DNA of 38,176 nt from a virus, in the IMG/VR virus record IMGVR_UViG_3300033158_000305, positions 1 through 38,176 of that record, one strand, 5' to 3'. Below the pieces are notes generated by a model, which was not told where the DNA came from, ran no database searches, and worked only from the letters and a program-made list of their open reading frames with translations. Position numbers and translations under genes: made by a program. Of the stretch, positions 36,136-38,176 are shown piece after piece (positions within the stretch are counted from its first letter, which is position 1; every line of letters begins with the position of its first letter).

Positions 36136-36285
36136 CTAGCACTGCCGGGCGGTTCTGTCATCACATTGGCGAACGTCATGCCCCGCGATCACCAGCGGCC
36201 CGCCGCGGGGCTGGTGCTGGCAGTCGCACCAGGTGCCGCCGGGGCACAGCGGGTGCCCGGCCACGCGGCACTCGCCGCAGATCAC
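36136..36285 (-). CDS. 49-residue Cys-rich protein (zinc-binding-type)
   Basis: Starts with a GTG that overlaps the TGA of the 57-residue ORF. Contains C-x2-C, a later Cys and C-x-C within ICGECRVAGHPLC and GTWCDCQHQ, a pattern like a small zinc ribbon. The C-terminal part (GHDVRQCDDRTARQC) is less regular. Function unknown; one of several tiny Cys/His proteins in this operon. Confidence 0.6.
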   Translation of the reverse strand: MICGECRVAGHPLCPGGTWCDCQHQPRGGPLVIAGHDVRQCDDRTARQC

Positions 36286-36455
36286 CGGATGAGCACCCGG
36301 CCCTGCGCGGCCAGCGCGAGCAGCGCGGGCACCCAGTCCCGCGCGTCCGAGGTGCGGACCGCGATCAGCTCGCCGTGCTGCCCGACGCCGAACGTCACGC
36401 CGTCCCCGCCGTCCACCTCGCCGGTCACGGTCCCGCGGCCGAGCAGCGTCCGCAT
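36282..36455 (-). CDS. 57-residue protein of unknown function behind terminase
   Basis: A small, glycine-rich beta-type N-terminal half (LLGRGTVTGEVDGGDGVTFG) followed by a helix (RDWVPALLALAAQGRVLIR). Strong GAGGAGGA ribosome-binding site that overlaps the stop of the terminase gene, which supports the ATG and its reality. No family is recognised. Confidence 0.7.
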   Translation of the reverse strand: MRTLLGRGTVTGEVDGGDGVTFGVGQHGELIAVRTSDARDWVPALLALAAQGRVLIR

Positions 36456-36468
36456 CACCGGGTCCTCC

Positions 36469-37950
36469 TCAGATCAGCCAGGCGCCGGGGTCGCCGTGCC
36501 CCTCGGCCTTCAGCTTGCGCAGCCCCCAGGCCGCGTTGGTCACCGCCACCAGGGGGCTGATGTCGCCGCCGGACCTGCGCCTCCCCCACGCCTTGCCGCT
36601 GTCGCCGATGTCCCGGGTGACCGCGGCGGCGACCGCGTCGTCCAGGTCCTTCTGGCCGCGGTGCCGCAGCGCCCTGTCGTCCAGCACGTCCTCGGTGAAG
36701 TCCGCGTACGCCTCGGCGACGCCCGCGGTGCCGGGCTGCAGCACGGTGACCCCGGCCGCCTCCAGCGTCTTGATCACGGTGCCCTCGTGGCTCCTGCCGT
36801 CCACCACGACGGCCAGCGGGCGGTGCCGCTCCCACCGGTCCGCCAGCCAGGGCGCCGCCCACGCGGTGCCCGGCCGGCAGTCGGCCACCTCGACGTGCAG
36901 CAGCCCGTCGTCCCGCCAGCCCGCTACCGCGCAGGCGGCCCGGGACTGGTCGTGCGCGAACGCCGCGGACAGCACCAGCTCGCCGGGCCGCGGCTCGGAC
37001 TCCGGGTCAGCGAGGGCGCGCCAGGCATGCTCGCCGATCACCGCCCAGGTGTCCGGCACGTCCTTCGGCACCCACTGGTTCAGGTAGGCCCGGCGGAACT
37101 CGTTCAGCGTGCCCTGGTCCAGCGCCTTGACGTACTCGGCCCGGATCGCCTCCACGCTGATGGTGCGGCCCAGCGCGGGCATGCACGACCACCACACCGT
37201 CTCGTCGCCGGGATCCGCGTCCTTGTCCGCGGCCCACTCGAAATACGCCAGCCCGGACGTGCGTCCCTGCTCAGTGGCGCGGCGGCCCGCGGCCACTTTC
37301 GCCTCCAGGTACGGCGAGCCGCCCAGCCAGCCCGCGGTGGAGATCCACATCAGCAGCTTATTGGCGCGGGTGATCATGGCCGGGCCGAGGGCCTGCTCGA
37401 GCCGGAAGTCCTGGTGCGCGAACGCCTCGTCCAGGTACGCCTCGTCCAGGGTGGACCCGTGCCCGGCCTTCTCGGTGGCAGCCTCCAGGCCGAGCCGGGA
37501 CCCGTTGGCGAACCGGACGTGCTCGTTGCCGTTGGCCATCCGGGTCCAGAACCGGCCCCGCCACGCGGCGGCCGCCTCCAGGTCCGGGATGAAGTCCTCT
37601 TCGAGCTTCTCCCTGGCCTTGAGCCGGGTCTGCGCGGTGTATACCATCTTCTGCCTGGGCCCGTAGAACTGCCCGGCGGTGCCGCGGTGGCAGAACTTGG
37701 CCTCCACCAGCACGGACTTACCGGACTGGCGCGGTATCGTCACGCCGCCCTCGGAGTACGCCAGCCGCCCGGTCCGCGGGTCGATCTCGCCGAGCACGTC
37801 GGCGATCAGCTGCTGGTGCGGCATGAACGGCTTGCCGAGCTTCGCCGCGGCCCGGCCGATGCCGGGCCCGAGGGTCGCCCGGTCAGGGGTCCTCGGGGTC
37901 GCGTACCTCGGGGGGCACAGCGGCGGACAGCTCAGCGTCGAGCTCGTCAT
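36469..37950 (-). CDS. terL: terminase large subunit
   Basis: A 493-residue packaging motor. Walker A is RQSGKS at residues 74-79 (in VTIPRQSGKSVLVEAK), followed by a coupling region and Walker B in TLDEAYLDEAFAHQD (about residues 168-180). The nuclease half has acidic residues in LVLSAAFAHDQSRAACAVAG, LAVVVDGRSHEGTVIKTL and KDLDDAVAAAV. It pumps DNA into the prohead and cuts it. The start is uncertain: the ATG at 37950 overlaps the small-subunit gene by 68 nt and lacks a close ribosome-binding site, but no better ATG or GTG lies between it and the first conserved residues (LGKPFMPHQQLIADVL). Confidence 0.92.
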   Translation of the reverse strand: MTSSTLSCPPLCPPRYATPRTPDRATLGPGIGRAAAKLGKPFMPHQQLIADVLGEIDPRTGRLAYSEGGVTIPRQSGKSVLVEAKFCHRGTAGQFYGPRQKMVYTAQTRLKAREKLEEDFIPDLEAAAAWRGRFWTRMANGNEHVRFANGSRLGLEAATEKAGHGSTLDEAYLDEAFAHQDFRLEQALGPAMITRANKLLMWISTAGWLGGSPYLEAKVAAGRRATEQGRTSGLAYFEWAADKDADPGDETVWWSCMPALGRTISVEAIRAEYVKALDQGTLNEFRRAYLNQWVPKDVPDTWAVIGEHAWRALADPESEPRPGELVLSAAFAHDQSRAACAVAGWRDDGLLHVEVADCRPGTAWAAPWLADRWERHRPLAVVVDGRSHEGTVIKTLEAAGVTVLQPGTAGVAEAYADFTEDVLDDRALRHRGQKDLDDAVAAAVTRDIGDSGKAWGRRRSGGDISPLVAVTNAAWGLRKLKAEGHGDPGAWLI

Positions 37951-38176
37951 CGTCGTCAACAGCCAGCCTCGCAAGCTCGAGCAGGTTAGCGCGCAGCTCC
38001 CGGTTAACCGCGGCGGTGGCCAGCCCCGCTCCCGCATCCAGGTGCGCGGCCAGGTGCAGGCACATCGCCTCGATCGCGTCGCCCACGGGGTGCGCGGTGA
38101 CCAGCGCGCGGATGTCCCGCCGGGTGGCGGCCTCGACCGGGCCCGGCACCCGGCGCTGGTTACGCGGCGTAGTCAT
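37883..38176 (-). CDS. terminase small subunit (probable), at window edge
   Basis: A 97-residue helical, acidic-tailed protein: RRVPGPVEAATRRDIRALVT, HPVGDAIEAMCLHLAAHLDA, GLATAAVNRELRANLLELAR, then Asp/Glu-rich end. The phrase GPVE-x-AT-R-x-DI and the L-D-A-G-x-G-x-A-T-A-A-V-x-R-E-L helix resemble small terminase-type proteins of actinophages, which recognise the packaging site. The ATG is exactly at the window edge, so a start further upstream cannot be excluded. Its end overlaps the large-subunit gene. Confidence 0.7.
   Translation of the reverse strand: MTTPRNQRRVPGPVEAATRRDIRALVTAHPVGDAIEAMCLHLAAHLDAGAGLATAAVNRELRANLLELARLAVDDDDELDAELSAAVPPEVRDPEDP

Noticed and set aside
1-38176. tRNA genes, CRISPR array, integrase, att sites, insertion sequence
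   Set aside because: None was found by reading both strands: no clover-leaf sequence, no spaced short repeat array, no recombinase or transposase motif and no flanking target duplication.

Overview
The window is a very G+C-rich (about 70% by eye) block of tightly packed genes, nearly all on the minus strand. It reads as the virion-structure operon of a tailed, siphovirus-type phage or prophage of an actinomycete. The case rests on the HK97-type order of terminase, portal, maturation protease and major capsid protein, a frameshifted tail chaperone next to a long tape measure, GTG starts with GTGA or ATGA stop/start overlaps, and an RNase AS-like gene of actinobacterial type. No integrase, repressor, att site, tRNA or CRISPR array was seen, so lytic or temperate lifestyle is undecided. 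The host genus cannot be fixed from the sequence.

Layout in transcription order (right to left). 38176-30271 is the packaging and head block: small and large terminase, three tiny ORFs, a predicted lipoprotein HNH nuclease, a membrane peptide, portal, a helical protein, prohead protease and major capsid protein. 30270-17331 is a 13-kb accessory block placed between the capsid gene and the first connector gene. It begins with translationally coupled genes for a putative sugar-modification set (GT4 and GT2 glycosyltransferases, GNAT acetyltransferase, class I methyltransferase, DegT-type aminotransferase), mixed with small Cys/His proteins and an RNase AS-like nuclease. It continues with virion or adhesion genes: an A+T-rich 89-residue protein, an intein-split virion protein, an apiosidase-like glycoside hydrolase, a beta-sandwich protein, a possible glycosyltransferase and an 855-residue repeat protein. 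17324-11868 holds connectors and the tail tube: gp6-like connector, a complete Tat-type heme peroxidase, tail completion protein, a CgeB-like glycosyltransferase, tail-tube protein, neck protein and the tail chaperone pair. 11298-1 holds the tape measure with a lysozyme-like domain, a distal-tail/glycine-rich adhesin, a hub-like protein carrying the same repeat as the 855-residue protein, and small membrane or zinc-binding proteins.

Three genes run on the plus strand against this flow and look like later insertions: a lipoprotein between chaperone and tape measure, a NUMOD4-HNH homing-endonuclease-like gene without a stop of its own, and a 76-residue zinc-binding-type protein behind the capsid gene.

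Taken together, the genes would build a virion and, by inference, decorate it with a modified sugar: aminotransferase and acetyltransferase make an acetamido sugar from a host nucleotide-sugar, the methyltransferase caps it, and several glycosyltransferases attach it to head or tail proteins. The most unexpected items are the heme peroxidase between two connector genes, the ~22-residue repeat shared by two virion proteins, the mini-intein 13 residues from the end of a virion protein, and the two lipoproteins inside structural operons.
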